Source: JAAYQA01 sp964510345 (GTDB lineage Bacteria; Bacillota; Clostridia; Tissierellales; Peptoniphilaceae). From it: DNA of 28,432 nucleotides. Each line of letters begins with the position of its first letter. Position 1 is the stretch's first letter. A program made the position numbers and the translations under genes. Positions 1 through 6,551 of the stretch are shown here, in pieces. Location: the NCBI GenBank assembly GCA_964510345.1, contig CAZEBB010000024.1, positions 1-28,432 on the forward strand, read 5' to 3'. Under the pieces are notes generated by a model. It was not told the origin of the DNA. It did no database searches and worked only from the letters and a program-made list of their open reading frames with translations.

Positions 1-425
1 CACGAGACCGACGCCACGATAATCACATCGCGGCGCTCAAAAAGCGCCATTGTGGCGGAATGGCGCAATTTGTCGATCTCATCATTGATCGAGCTGTCTT
101 TTTCTATATAGGTATCCGTCTGCGGTACATACGCTTCCGGTTGATAATAATCGTAGTAACTGACAAAGTACTCCACGGCATTGTCCGGGAAGAACTCCCG
201 AAACTCGCTGGCCAGCTGGTATGCCAGCGTCTTGTTGTGGGCGATGACCAGCGTCGGCCGCTGGACTCTCTCGATGATATTCGCCATCGTGTACGTCTTC
301 CCCGAGCCCGTAACGCCCTTGAGAACCTGGTGCCGCTTGCCGTCTTTCAGACCGTCGACAAGTGCCGCAATCGCTTCCGGCTGATCGCCCGTCGGTCGAA
401 ACGGCGAGTGAATTTGAAATTCCAC
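1..425 (-). CDS. uvrB: Excinuclease ABC subunit UvrB, N-terminal part (runs off the window)
   Basis: UvrB is the DNA-loading helicase subunit of the UvrABC nucleotide excision repair complex. The visible 141 residues show the family N-terminus: the Q-motif-like FRPTGDQPEAI near residue 9, the Walker A loop GVTGSGKT at residues 37-44, the segment ending in HNKTLAYQLASEF, and the YYDYYQPEAYVP stretch that begins the damage-probing beta-hairpin region. The start is GTG at 423-425 because AGGAGG sits 6 bases upstream and translation enters directly into the conserved MEFQIHSPF sequence. No in-frame ATG fits. The rest of the gene lies to the left of the window. A LexA box and an extended -10 promoter sit just upstream, as expected for an SOS gene. 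Identification is secure. Confidence 0.97.
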   Translation of the reverse strand, partial: MEFQIHSPFRPTGDQPEAIAALVDGLKDGKRHQVLKGVTGSGKTYTMANIIERVQRPTLVIAHNKTLAYQLASEFREFFPDNAVEYFVSYYDYYQPEAYVPQTDTYIEKDSSINDEIDKLRHSATMALFERRDVIIVASVS

Positions 426-440
426 CGCACACCTCCTTCT

Positions 441-464
441 GAACTTATGTTCGGTTTTATTATA
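441..464 (-). promoter_or_regulatory. uvrB promoter with LexA (SOS) box
   Basis: On the minus strand GAACATAAGTTC (441-452) matches the Gram-positive LexA/DinR core GAAC-N4-GTTC. It lies just downstream of an extended -10 element, TGT-TATAAT (TATAAT at 459-464). The -35 is poor, which fits an extended -10 promoter. The box would cover the transcription start, a classic repressor position. It also calibrates what this organism's LexA box looks like for comparison with the copy at 17343-17354. Confidence 0.85.
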
Positions 465-629
465 ACATACCCGAGTATACGTTCATACCCAATTGAGGTG
501 GCGTTTATGCAAAATGAGAGTGTGCAGAGTAAGCAATCGCACGGAAGGTGATTGCATAGAGTCTAACAATTATAGTATACCTCAATGGGATTTGACAGGA
601 TACAAAGGAGTTACTTAGACGTCATTCTC

Positions 630-962
630 TCATTGCGATATTTCTAGTTCTTCTCTTCGTATCTTGATGAGCTTTTTAAGTACTTTATCTGACAATGACC
701 ATTCTTTTCGTGTCATTTCAAAGAAGTTTGTAGAAATTTGTTGTCGCATATCATCAATAGAGAATTCATTGAGATTCTTTAAGTTGAATGCAAGGAATTT
801 TGATATTGCCCGTTCTTCTTCTGGTTGCACACGATATTTTATGAGCACAATCTCGTATGTTTCAACACCAGTTCTTGAACTTAGTGTGTCAATTGCATTC
901 ATAATCCATGATAATTCCGTTAGGATTTCGTTGTGTAGCTCATCTTTCATTAATCCAGCCAT
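630..962 (-). CDS. Hypothetical 110-residue soluble protein
   Basis: I do not recognise this protein. It has 110 residues, is highly charged, and is probably all-helical with no membrane segment or signal peptide. It contains no Cys and no obvious catalytic motif. The ATG at 962 is preceded by GAGGAG at 7 bases, so this start is well supported. It begins 15 bases after the stop of the membrane-anchored gene at 978-1427 and is probably co-transcribed with it, which makes a partner or immunity-like cytoplasmic protein possible, but nothing in the sequence proves a role. Its base composition is AT-richer than the central part of the window. It ends without a clear terminator before the uvrB control region. 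Confidence 0.7.
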   Translation of the reverse strand: MAGLMKDELHNEILTELSWIMNAIDTLSSRTGVETYEIVLIKYRVQPEEERAISKFLAFNLKNLNEFSIDDMRQQISTNFFEMTRKEWSLSDKVLKKLIKIRREELEISQ

Positions 963-977
963 ACATATTCTCCTCGA

Positions 978-1427
978 TTACATATATCGTATAAACACAT
1001 AGTACCGATTCTCAGACCTGTCATAAATCGAGAGAAAGACACTGCCGTCTGCTTTCTCCTGTTTTCTCGCATAATTCCCCTCCGGCAATGGAACTCTCAA
1101 CTCTTTCGGTGCTTCTGCGTATACACTGCGAATCACGTCGTAATCCGACTCTTCGAGTGGAAGGTCGTGTTCTGCCACATCGAAAAAACCGGCAGTGATG
1201 ATATTTGATGCATTGAAGATGTAATAATCCACGCCATCGCCGGTAAAGCTCTTCTCCCCACTGTATTCACCCTCTAGGTGTAGGGTATCCGGCAGATCGA
1301 TGCGCCAGTTCATTTGAATGATCACATCCGTAGTCGGTCGCGGATAGATGGCAATGGCGGCAATGACAAAGATACCGACAAAAAAAGCTAAAATAATCCC
1401 TGAGCCCACAACGCTGTCTTTAACCAT
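978..1427 (-). CDS. Hypothetical membrane-anchored protein with extracytoplasmic domain
   Basis: No family is recognised. The 149-residue product has one N-terminal hydrophobic segment (about residues 8-27, GIILAFFVGIFVIAAIAI) followed by an outside domain rich in Tyr, Asp and Glu and ending in YYVFIRYM. This looks like a single-pass anchor or an uncleaved signal. The start is ATG at 1425-1427 because AAAGGAG lies 8 bases upstream; the in-frame GTG six codons earlier would place that ribosome binding site inside the gene. It is the first gene of a likely two-gene unit with 630-962. A role in envelope or phage/bacteriocin interaction is conceivable but unsupported. Confidence 0.72.
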   Translation of the reverse strand: MVKDSVVGSGIILAFFVGIFVIAAIAIYPRPTTDVIIQMNWRIDLPDTLHLEGEYSGEKSFTGDGVDYYIFNASNIITAGFFDVAEHDLPLEESDYDVIRSVYAEAPKELRVPLPEGNYARKQEKADGSVFLSIYDRSENRYYVFIRYM

Positions 1428-1540
1428 CTGTATCGCTCCTTTCACTCTCAGCTATCACTCATCTTCATCTCATTGATTGTTATACCCGTTATTCAGTCGA
1501 TCTGACCCTCTAAGCCATCACACCGTGATCATTTAATCCG

Positions 1541-1580
1541 ATAACAAAAGGAGCACCGGCGCTGCGTTCCGATACTCCTT
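1541..1580 (-). terminator. Rho-independent terminator, minus strand
   Basis: On the minus strand AAGGAGTATCGG pairs with CCGGTGCTCCTT (1548-1580) as an uninterrupted 12-bp stem with two G-U pairs and a 9-base loop, followed by TTTGTTAT. On the plus strand the same two positions become mismatches, so the element is built for minus-strand transcripts arriving from the ABC transporter genes. Confidence 0.7.
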
Positions 1581-1842
1581 ACTGCTTGATGTAAAAATCT
1601 CAGCCTTTTTTCGGTCGACTATTTAACCCCCCGGTACCTCGATGATCTCCCTGATCAATGTCTACTCACAGATCATCTACACGGTTTCTGTACGGTTCTT
1701 TCCTCCGACATGCGTGACTGAGTATCTTCTGCCGCGATCTCTTTGTCGACCGATGTGGCGATCGTCTGTTCATCAGCGATGAGGTATACGTGTTTGACTT
1801 CTTTCTTTGCTAGATTTGTACCCTAGTTCGTGAGATTGGATT
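1581..1842. other. Non-coding stretch between the ABC permease gene and its terminator
   Basis: No intact gene is seen on either strand in this part of the 415-base gap at 1428-1842. It contains a coding-looking relic (1673-1824, listed separately) and then the terminator at 1541-1580. Because the terminator lies about 260 bases beyond the last ABC transporter gene, another gene probably once occupied this space and has decayed. Confidence 0.5.
1673..1824 (-). pseudogene. Possible decayed coding relic
   Basis: A 50-codon open segment on the minus strand reads GTNLAKKEVKHVYLIADEQ and continues with an acidic stretch before a stop at 1673-1675. It is bounded upstream by a TAG and has no start codon or ribosome binding site. 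The residue composition looks protein-like rather than random, so it may be the remnant of a larger gene. The VKHVYLIADE stretch is vaguely reminiscent of DEDH-type regions in UPF0236/ISLre2 transposases, but this is only an impression. Confidence 0.25.
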
Positions 1843-2478
1843 TCACAGTTTTGAACGAAACTTCAATCGCAACGCGCCAATTATAAAGAATATGCCGCCC
1901 CAGCATACATTGCGGGAAGCCATCTGTAAAAGTTCGGCGGGTTCAATCCCGGAAAATGGCGGAATATAATAGTTCAAAGGTCCCAGCATGCTGCCTTTGG
2001 AAAGGAATGCACCGGAACTCACGACGAATAGAACGAGGGCTGCCCAACCAAATTCACTTGTCCATGCGAGCGCACAATATGCGAGTGCGGCCATCCATAC
2101 AATTTGGGAAAGCCAAAATCCGATACTTTCCATTTGCACCGCTCCGGTGATTCGCTGCGAAGTATAGCCAACCATTGTCGCTGAGAGCAGGACGATCACC
2201 AGCCATTTCGCCCATAGAGTGATGCCAAGGAATGTGCGAAAGTCGCGAAACTGGTAAAAGAAATTTCTCTTTGAACCGGAAAAGAAGTCACTGATCGCAA
2301 CTAAAGGAAGCCAGCCACCGCCGATCGACAGCATCACCTGCTGAAAACCATCGTTTAATTCCAAGGCAAATTCTGAGTCACGCACGAGGTACGCATACAG
2401 CAGGGCTAACAGGAACAAAAGAGGTGTCAATACAGCTGCCCACCCCATTTGTTTCCATTCTAAAATGAGCCTTCTCAT
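1843..2478 (-). CDS. ABC transporter integral membrane protein, last gene of the transporter operon
   Basis: The 211-residue protein is very hydrophobic, with about six predicted membrane segments, for example residues 14-31, 84-103, 124-143 and 185-204. It carries Arg/Lys at both ends and no binding-protein-dependent EAA loop, so it resembles the ABC-2 type permeases of exporters. Its ATG overlaps the stop of the ATPase gene (ATGA at 2475-2478), which indicates translational coupling. It is the third transporter component after the large permease (3286-5232) and the ATPase (2475-3299). The substrate is unknown. Position downstream of the Agr genes and a secreted protein suggests export of, or immunity to, that protein. 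The family assignment is by topology and context only. Confidence 0.75.
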   Translation of the reverse strand: MRRLILEWKQMGWAAVLTPLLFLLALLYAYLVRDSEFALELNDGFQQVMLSIGGGWLPLVAISDFFSGSKRNFFYQFRDFRTFLGITLWAKWLVIVLLSATMVGYTSQRITGAVQMESIGFWLSQIVWMAALAYCALAWTSEFGWAALVLFVVSSGAFLSKGSMLGPLNYYIPPFSGIEPAELLQMASRNVCWGGIFFIIGALRLKFRSKL

Positions 2479-3299
2479 ATCGACTGCGAAGTAGCCATGA
2501 AATACAGGTCCTGCACCGTCGGAGTCAGGGGCTCTGCACTAGCGGGTAGATGCTCGCCGACTGCGCGAGCCGTAAGGACGCCATTTTCCTCCGATTCGAT
2601 TGAAAAGGCTATCCCATCCAACTGTGCCAGTTCGCGCTCCGTCATGCGAATTCGGCCGACTTTACCCTTCGCTTGTTCCAGCAGCTCCGACTTCTCACCG
2701 GACATCGTAACGACGCCTTCGTCCAGAATGGCGATATGCGTCGCGAGGATGTCGATGTCCTCGACGATATGAGAGGAGATAATGACATTCTGCCCGATGG
2801 CAATCTGCTTAATCAAATTGCGAAAGCGAACTCGTTCAGCCGGGTCAAGCCCCGCCGTCGGCTCATCTATGAGAACCCACTCCGGTTTCCCTAACAGTGC
2901 CTGAGCAATACCCAAACGGCGTCGCATACCGCCCGAAAGCGCTTTAGATTTGGTCTTTCTGTTTTTCGTCAGGTTCACCTGCTCAATGAGTTCGTCAATT
3001 TGCGCATCGTTTTTTGGAATCCCTTTTAGAATCGACAAATATTCTAGAGCTTCCCGAACCGTCAATGCGTCAAATATCTCTAGATTCTGAGGTAGATACC
3101 CGATCAACGGCAGTGGACCATCCCCAATACGAATGGTACCGCGATACGAGAGCAAGCCGAGCAGGCAATTCATCAGCGTGGTTTTACCGGCGCCATTAGG
3201 TCCCAGTAATCCGAACACCCCCGGTTCTATGCTAAGGGATACGTCGTTCAATGCAAGATTCGTACCGTACCGTTTCGTTACATTTTTAATTTGTATCAT
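2475..3299 (-). CDS. ABC transporter ATP-binding protein (ABC-2/exporter type)
   Basis: This 274-residue nucleotide-binding subunit powers the adjacent permeases. It shows Walker A (LLGPNGAGKTT, about residues 33-43), a Q-loop (GYLPQNLEIFDALTVRE), the signature ALSGGMRRRLGIAQALL, Walker B (WVLIDEPTAGLDP) and the H-loop (ISSHIVEDI). The order and the LSGGM signature are typical of bacitracin/lantibiotic-type exporter ATPases. The start is ATG at 3297-3299, with GGAGG 7 bases upstream and the family-typical MIQIKNVTKRYG beginning; an upstream extension would run far into the preceding gene. It overlaps the permease upstream by 14 bases and the permease downstream by 4 bases. Confidence 0.93.
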   Translation of the reverse strand: MIQIKNVTKRYGTNLALNDVSLSIEPGVFGLLGPNGAGKTTLMNCLLGLLSYRGTIRIGDGPLPLIGYLPQNLEIFDALTVREALEYLSILKGIPKNDAQIDELIEQVNLTKNRKTKSKALSGGMRRRLGIAQALLGKPEWVLIDEPTAGLDPAERVRFRNLIKQIAIGQNVIISSHIVEDIDILATHIAILDEGVVTMSGEKSELLEQAKGKVGRIRMTERELAQLDGIAFSIESEENGVLTARAVGEHLPASAEPLTPTVQDLYFMATSQSI

Positions 3300-5232
3300 C
3301 GGCCAACCTCCGTAAGCTCTCTTCAATCTCTTCGCGCAACAGATCAGGATCCGCATTCCGAACTGTGTCATCGATCGGCACTTCTTTGGCATCGATTCCA
3401 TATTCGACAGCTGCCCAAGAAATGATTTTATCTGCAAGTGCACTTGCATCGACTGAAGACAGGACGCGATATGCATCTGCAACACCTGGTTCGGACGATA
3501 AGAATAACTGTGTTGCCTCTAATAGTACAACCCCTAGTGTCGGTTCAACTCTTTGCATGATAGAGTGAACATATAAAGTTGATCCTTGCTGAATCCCATG
3601 ACTATTCCCCATCACCGAATTATTATAGGGTACAAAAAAGATTCTCTCCAATGGCTTCACGGCTTCTCTTCCCAGATCAGTGCGGATTCTTTCCGTCATC
3701 TCAAAGAGTTTGGTCAAATACTCTACTTCCCGTTTTTCCTCGCGTAATCCTGCAATGTATAGGGGAATTCCATTCCAAGCCGTTTCTTCCAAATGTCCTC
3801 CGATGAATACAGGGCCTTCGTTCTCCAGCTGACCCTTCCATCGGCCGCCAGAATCCATAAGATTAGAAGCGATTTTCGCGTTACTTTGTACCTTCAGATC
3901 AAAGGTAGTATCTGTAGTTACAAATGCATTGAGATGGATATCCTTATTCTCGGAGACGCCAAACACAGGCTGTGAACTCATCTGTGGGAGAAAGGCAAAG
4001 TAACCCGGAAGAAATACCGCCTGCTCTCCGGCAAAGAAGTAAGGAGAGCTAAAACCGGTATATTCGATTTCGATCACACCTGCTGTATCCGGATTCTCCA
4101 TCGTTACGTAAATCCAATCCCCTTCCTGCTTCCATGAGGACTCAGCATCCGCAATCTCAAGCTCTTTAACGAGAAAACCTCTGTACAATTTCAATGCAAA
4201 ATGATCGGTCCGATTCGGATTCGCAAATGATATTTTGCCTGTAAAGTGGAGGGACTTCCGTAAGTCCAGTTCACCCTCTATTGCGGAAATTATAATATCA
4301 GGGTCTCGGTCAGCGATCTCAACGACCGGATTTTGCTGCACCCATAGAGAGTCAAAGTTCTCTTCGCCAAATTCATCTGTACTTCCCTGTCGATAGACAA
4401 ACACCTGCTGTTGCATTAACACTCCAAATAAAATTGCAAGTGCGATGGAGATGCCACTCATCATTTTCAGTCTGTGTTTGGATTTCGGATATAAGGTTTT
4501 CGTCATGGGTAGAAGAAAGTAAACACCGATCATTGCGAAGAAAAAACACAAAGAGCGATAAAACAGTACACTTTCTGCGACATATCCATATAATTGATTC
4601 GGTAAATCCCGCGTACTGTATTGAGTCAATCTGAAAAAGTTAATCACTCGGGAGCCGATGAGATAAAAAACATCGGCTGCGGGACCCCCTTCTGCAAAAA
4701 GAAATCCCATGAAAGTATGATAGACCTCGCTACCTATAGGCCCCACAAGAAACCCTATCACAAGAATCACGACGTACGCTATCTTAGAATGAATTATTTG
4801 TGCGAGGACAAGCCCTATCATGAGGCAAATAAGAGATGGCAACAAGAAATATAATAGCATAAATCGTATACCATTCATTATCCAGCTTATACTTGCCTGT
4901 TCTTTTAAGGCTATCCCCGTATAGACAAGTAGTAATAATCCGATGAGCAGCAAAGCATAGCTCATCGGCGAAACCAACTCTGATACCCAGTGTTTATGTG
5001 ATGAGGGAAGTGCATTCAAGACACCATTGGACCCCTTGTTTTGTTCTCTGATCCCCGTCCAATATCCGATCACGAGGAAACCAAATATCAGAAACTGACT
5101 CACATATGTGAGTGGTAATGCAATGACGCCGTATTGTAAACCCATAACCAAATAAAACAGCGAAAGTGGAATCAAAATGTAAATCAGTCTTTGCTGAAAA
5201 AACATCTTCGCTTCAAATTGTAATGTTCTCAT
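3286..5232 (-). CDS. Large ABC-type permease with extracytoplasmic domain and degenerate metallopeptidase-like motif
   Basis: The product has about 648 residues. The first 260 residues hold six or more membrane segments, starting MRTLQFEAKMFF as in ABC-2 permeases. Another membrane segment (about residues 255-275) is followed by a soluble region of about 370 residues that should face outward. Near residue 571 the sequence VVLLEATQLFLSSEPGVADA occupies the place where peptidase-fused permeases carry HExxH followed by a downstream Glu. Here both His are replaced (LEATQ), so any fold of that type would be inactive. The start is placed at ATG 5230-5232, preceded by AGGGATGG; an in-frame ATG at 5241 is the alternative. 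It overlaps the ATPase gene by 14 bases. The substrate is unknown. The peptidase resemblance is my inference from motif position. Confidence 0.75.
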   Translation of the reverse strand: MRTLQFEAKMFFQQRLIYILIPLSLFYLVMGLQYGVIALPLTYVSQFLIFGFLVIGYWTGIREQNKGSNGVLNALPSSHKHWVSELVSPMSYALLLIGLLLLVYTGIALKEQASISWIMNGIRFMLLYFLLPSLICLMIGLVLAQIIHSKIAYVVILVIGFLVGPIGSEVYHTFMGFLFAEGGPAADVFYLIGSRVINFFRLTQYSTRDLPNQLYGYVAESVLFYRSLCFFFAMIGVYFLLPMTKTLYPKSKHRLKMMSGISIALAILFGVLMQQQVFVYRQGSTDEFGEENFDSLWVQQNPVVEIADRDPDIIISAIEGELDLRKSLHFTGKISFANPNRTDHFALKLYRGFLVKELEIADAESSWKQEGDWIYVTMENPDTAGVIEIEYTGFSSPYFFAGEQAVFLPGYFAFLPQMSSQPVFGVSENKDIHLNAFVTTDTTFDLKVQSNAKIASNLMDSGGRWKGQLENEGPVFIGGHLEETAWNGIPLYIAGLREEKREVEYLTKLFEMTERIRTDLGREAVKPLERIFFVPYNNSVMGNSHGIQQGSTLYVHSIMQRVEPTLGVVLLEATQLFLSSEPGVADAYRVLSSVDASALADKIISWAAVEYGIDAKEVPIDDTVRNADPDLLREEIEESLRRLADDTN

Positions 5233-5253
5233 AATAACCATCCCTATAATTAA

Positions 5254-5273
5254 GCCTGCCCGTACGGGCAGGC
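5254..5273 (-). terminator. Perfect 20-bp palindrome between the secreted-protein gene and the transporter genes
   Basis: GCCTGCCC-GTAC-GGGCAGGC forms an 8-bp GC-rich stem with a 4-base loop. On the minus strand it is followed by TTAATTATAG, a weak T-tract. It probably acts as an attenuator or mRNA-stabilising hairpin that lets the secreted protein at 5298-5687 be made in excess over the transporter. As a full terminator it is marginal. Confidence 0.5.
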
Positions 5274-5297
5274 TCAAGTAACGAATTGAACTGTCTA

Positions 5298-5687
5298 CTA
5301 ATCCCAGAGCTCTCCCTTTCCAGTACAGCCTCCACCTAATCCAAGAGGATCAAGTTTTACATAAGCACTTTTTTCTTCTAGATAAGGATAGAATTTGTTA
5401 GTTGTCATTGTACTGCCAGCAGGCACTTTCAACTCTCGGACGATTGGGTCAATATCATAATTAACCTGACTTCTACACTCTACATAAAGGGCTTTTGTAA
5501 ACTGAGTATTATTTTTCCCGTCCATTTCTAAGGGATTCACAACATTCCATATCGCGTTGCTAACGGCATTACTTTGTGCATAAGAAATAGTTGTCATAAC
5601 ATAGTCGCCATTTGCAGCAAAACTTGGTAGTGGCTTTAATAGTGCAAAGGAAAATAGTGCAACAATCGCAATCACTTTTTTGTTCAT
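5298..5687 (-). CDS. Small secreted protein, possible bacteriocin-like product or substrate of the adjacent ABC transporter
   Basis: The 129-residue protein begins with a classic signal peptide (MNKK, a hydrophobic core, then PLPSFA with likely cleavage after Ala24). The mature part is about 105 residues, rich in Asn, Tyr and Val, with two Cys (in VECRSQ and GGGCTGKG) that could form a disulfide outside the cell. The start has AAAGGAG 6 bases upstream. It lies between agrB and the ABC transporter genes. Secreted proteins of the DUF2712 type have, to my recollection, similar neighbours, but I cannot confirm membership. No enzymatic motif is seen. The context supports a pheromone-controlled secreted effector; the exact function is unknown. 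Confidence 0.75.
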   Translation of the reverse strand: MNKKVIAIVALFSFALLKPLPSFAANGDYVMTTISYAQSNAVSNAIWNVVNPLEMDGKNNTQFTKALYVECRSQVNYDIDPIVRELKVPAGSTMTTNKFYPYLEEKSAYVKLDPLGLGGGCTGKGELWD

Positions 5688-5758
5688 TGAAGTCTCCTTT
5701 CAAAACACGATTCTTTTAGTCAAAATGTCTTCAGTTTCCGTAATCATTAGTTCTTTTA

Positions 5759-6280
5759 TCACCTCCGTCTCGCAGTTCTGAGTTTGCTGTTTACTCCGGA
5801 ATAAACAGCCTCCTTCTTTTCTAAATAGTGAATCCCAAACAGTAGTTGTAATAGAAAAGCGTGACCGGTCCAAATGGTATTCCCTATTCCGACGACTGTT
5901 AGTACCCATAGTATAGGTTGCGTTGATCCAAAAATATCCTTTTCCGTACTAATGAATAATTGAACAACACCCGTAAAAAATATTATCGTTTGCCTCTGAT
6001 GGAAAAATGTAATTCTGCTGAAACTCACCATCAATGCCATGATCAATAATATGACCGCATTCGTTTTTAAGTAACATCGTATGCGCGTCTCACAATGTAT
6101 AACTCCCGGAAGATAGACAATTACATATAAGCCGATAATTGTCATTACCAGAAAGTACTCCATCTGCAAATACTTGGCAATGAGTACAGTGGGCGCTACC
6201 ATGATCAATCGCATCGCGATGTTTCTATAGCCATATAACGAGAGTTGCCAGAGGTCTTCGTCTACATTAACGCTCTGCAT
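5759..6280 (-). CDS. agrB: AgrB-like membrane cysteine protease (pheromone processing)
   Basis: AgrB proteins cleave the C-terminal tail of AgrD and cyclise the signal peptide. The 173-residue product has several membrane segments and the catalytic pair spaced exactly as in the family: His62 and Cys69 in VIHCETRIRCY (seven residues apart, like His77/Cys84 of S. aureus AgrB). It ends in a basic tail, RTARRR. The ATG at 6278-6280 lies inside the end of agrD (14-base overlap) with AGAGAG nearby, implying coupled translation. Length is slightly below the usual 190 or so. The pairing with a small amphipathic-plus-acidic peptide gene just upstream makes the call firm despite overall divergence. Confidence 0.88.
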   Translation of the reverse strand: MQSVNVDEDLWQLSLYGYRNIAMRLIMVAPTVLIAKYLQMEYFLVMTIIGLYVIVYLPGVIHCETRIRCYLKTNAVILLIMALMVSFSRITFFHQRQTIIFFTGVVQLFISTEKDIFGSTQPILWVLTVVGIGNTIWTGHAFLLQLLFGIHYLEKKEAVYSGVNSKLRTARRR

Positions 6281-6428
6281 GATCTCTCTCTTTGATCATG
6301 TGTAGTCGTTGTCTTGTCTCATCTGATTCCGTATCTTCAAACCATATATACTTTTTAGGTAAGCTAACTTCTAACATGGCAAGAAGAAGACCGAATTTCA
6401 ATATGTAATGTGTAATTTTCCCTTTCAT
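6267..6428 (-). CDS. agrD: AgrD-like signal peptide precursor predicting a GBAP-like 11-residue Ser lactone
   Basis: This 53-residue gene reads MKGKITHYILKFGLLLAMLE, then VSLPKKYIWF, then an acidic, polar tail starting EDTESDE. That is the AgrD plan: an N-terminal amphipathic helix, a short peptide core ending in hydrophobic residues, and a charged recognition tail removed by AgrB. There is no Cys. Counting back from the hydrophobic end gives EVSLPKKYIWF, 11 residues with Ser at 3 and Trp at 10, matching the layout of enterococcal GBAP (QNSPNIFGQWM, a Ser3-Met11 lactone). Cleavage after Phe30 is inferred. The start ATG 6426-6428 has a purine-rich AGGGGG about 9 bases upstream. It overlaps agrB by 14 bases and sits behind its own promoter. 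Confidence 0.85.
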   Translation of the reverse strand: MKGKITHYILKFGLLLAMLEVSLPKKYIWFEDTESDETRQRLHMIKERDHAER

Positions 6429-6465
6429 GACGATATCCCCCTATCCAAATTTGCTTCTTGACGTC

Positions 6466-6471
6466 AGTATA
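6466..6471 (-). promoter_or_regulatory. agrD promoter, extended -10 with poor -35 (probably activator-dependent)
   Basis: TGT-TATACT on the minus strand forms an extended -10 about 38 bases upstream of the agrD ATG. The -35 position (6489-6494) reads CAAGGT, far from consensus. This is the usual picture for a promoter that needs a LytTR-type activator such as the one encoded at 7781-8506. I could not define a convincing pair of LytTR direct repeats. Confidence 0.55.
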
Positions 6472-6511
6472 ACACGGATATTATGAAAACCTTGAGATCG
6501 CGCTCTAACAC

Positions 6512-6537
6512 AAAAAAGTCGCGTTCGAAACGCGACT
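6512..6537 (-). terminator. Terminator of the regulator-kinase operon
   Basis: On the minus strand AGTCGCGTT-TCG-AACGCGACT (6517-6537) is a perfect 9-bp stem with a 3-base loop, followed by TTTTTTGTG. It sits immediately after the kinase stop codon and separates the kinase from the agrD promoter, so agrD-agrB and the downstream genes form their own transcription unit. Confidence 0.92.
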
Positions 6538-6551
6538 CCCGCAGAAATGGG

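Noticed and set aside
5700..5747. A 15-codon reading frame (MITETEDILTKRIVF) between agrB and the secreted-protein gene
   Set aside because: GGAGG lies 14 bases upstream of the ATG, too far for a good start, and the peptide is too short to judge. It may simply be leader RNA.
6429..6551. LytTR direct repeats in front of agrD
   Set aside because: CAAGGTTTTC and CCGTGTTAT are only loosely alike and their spacing is not reliable, so no site is claimed.
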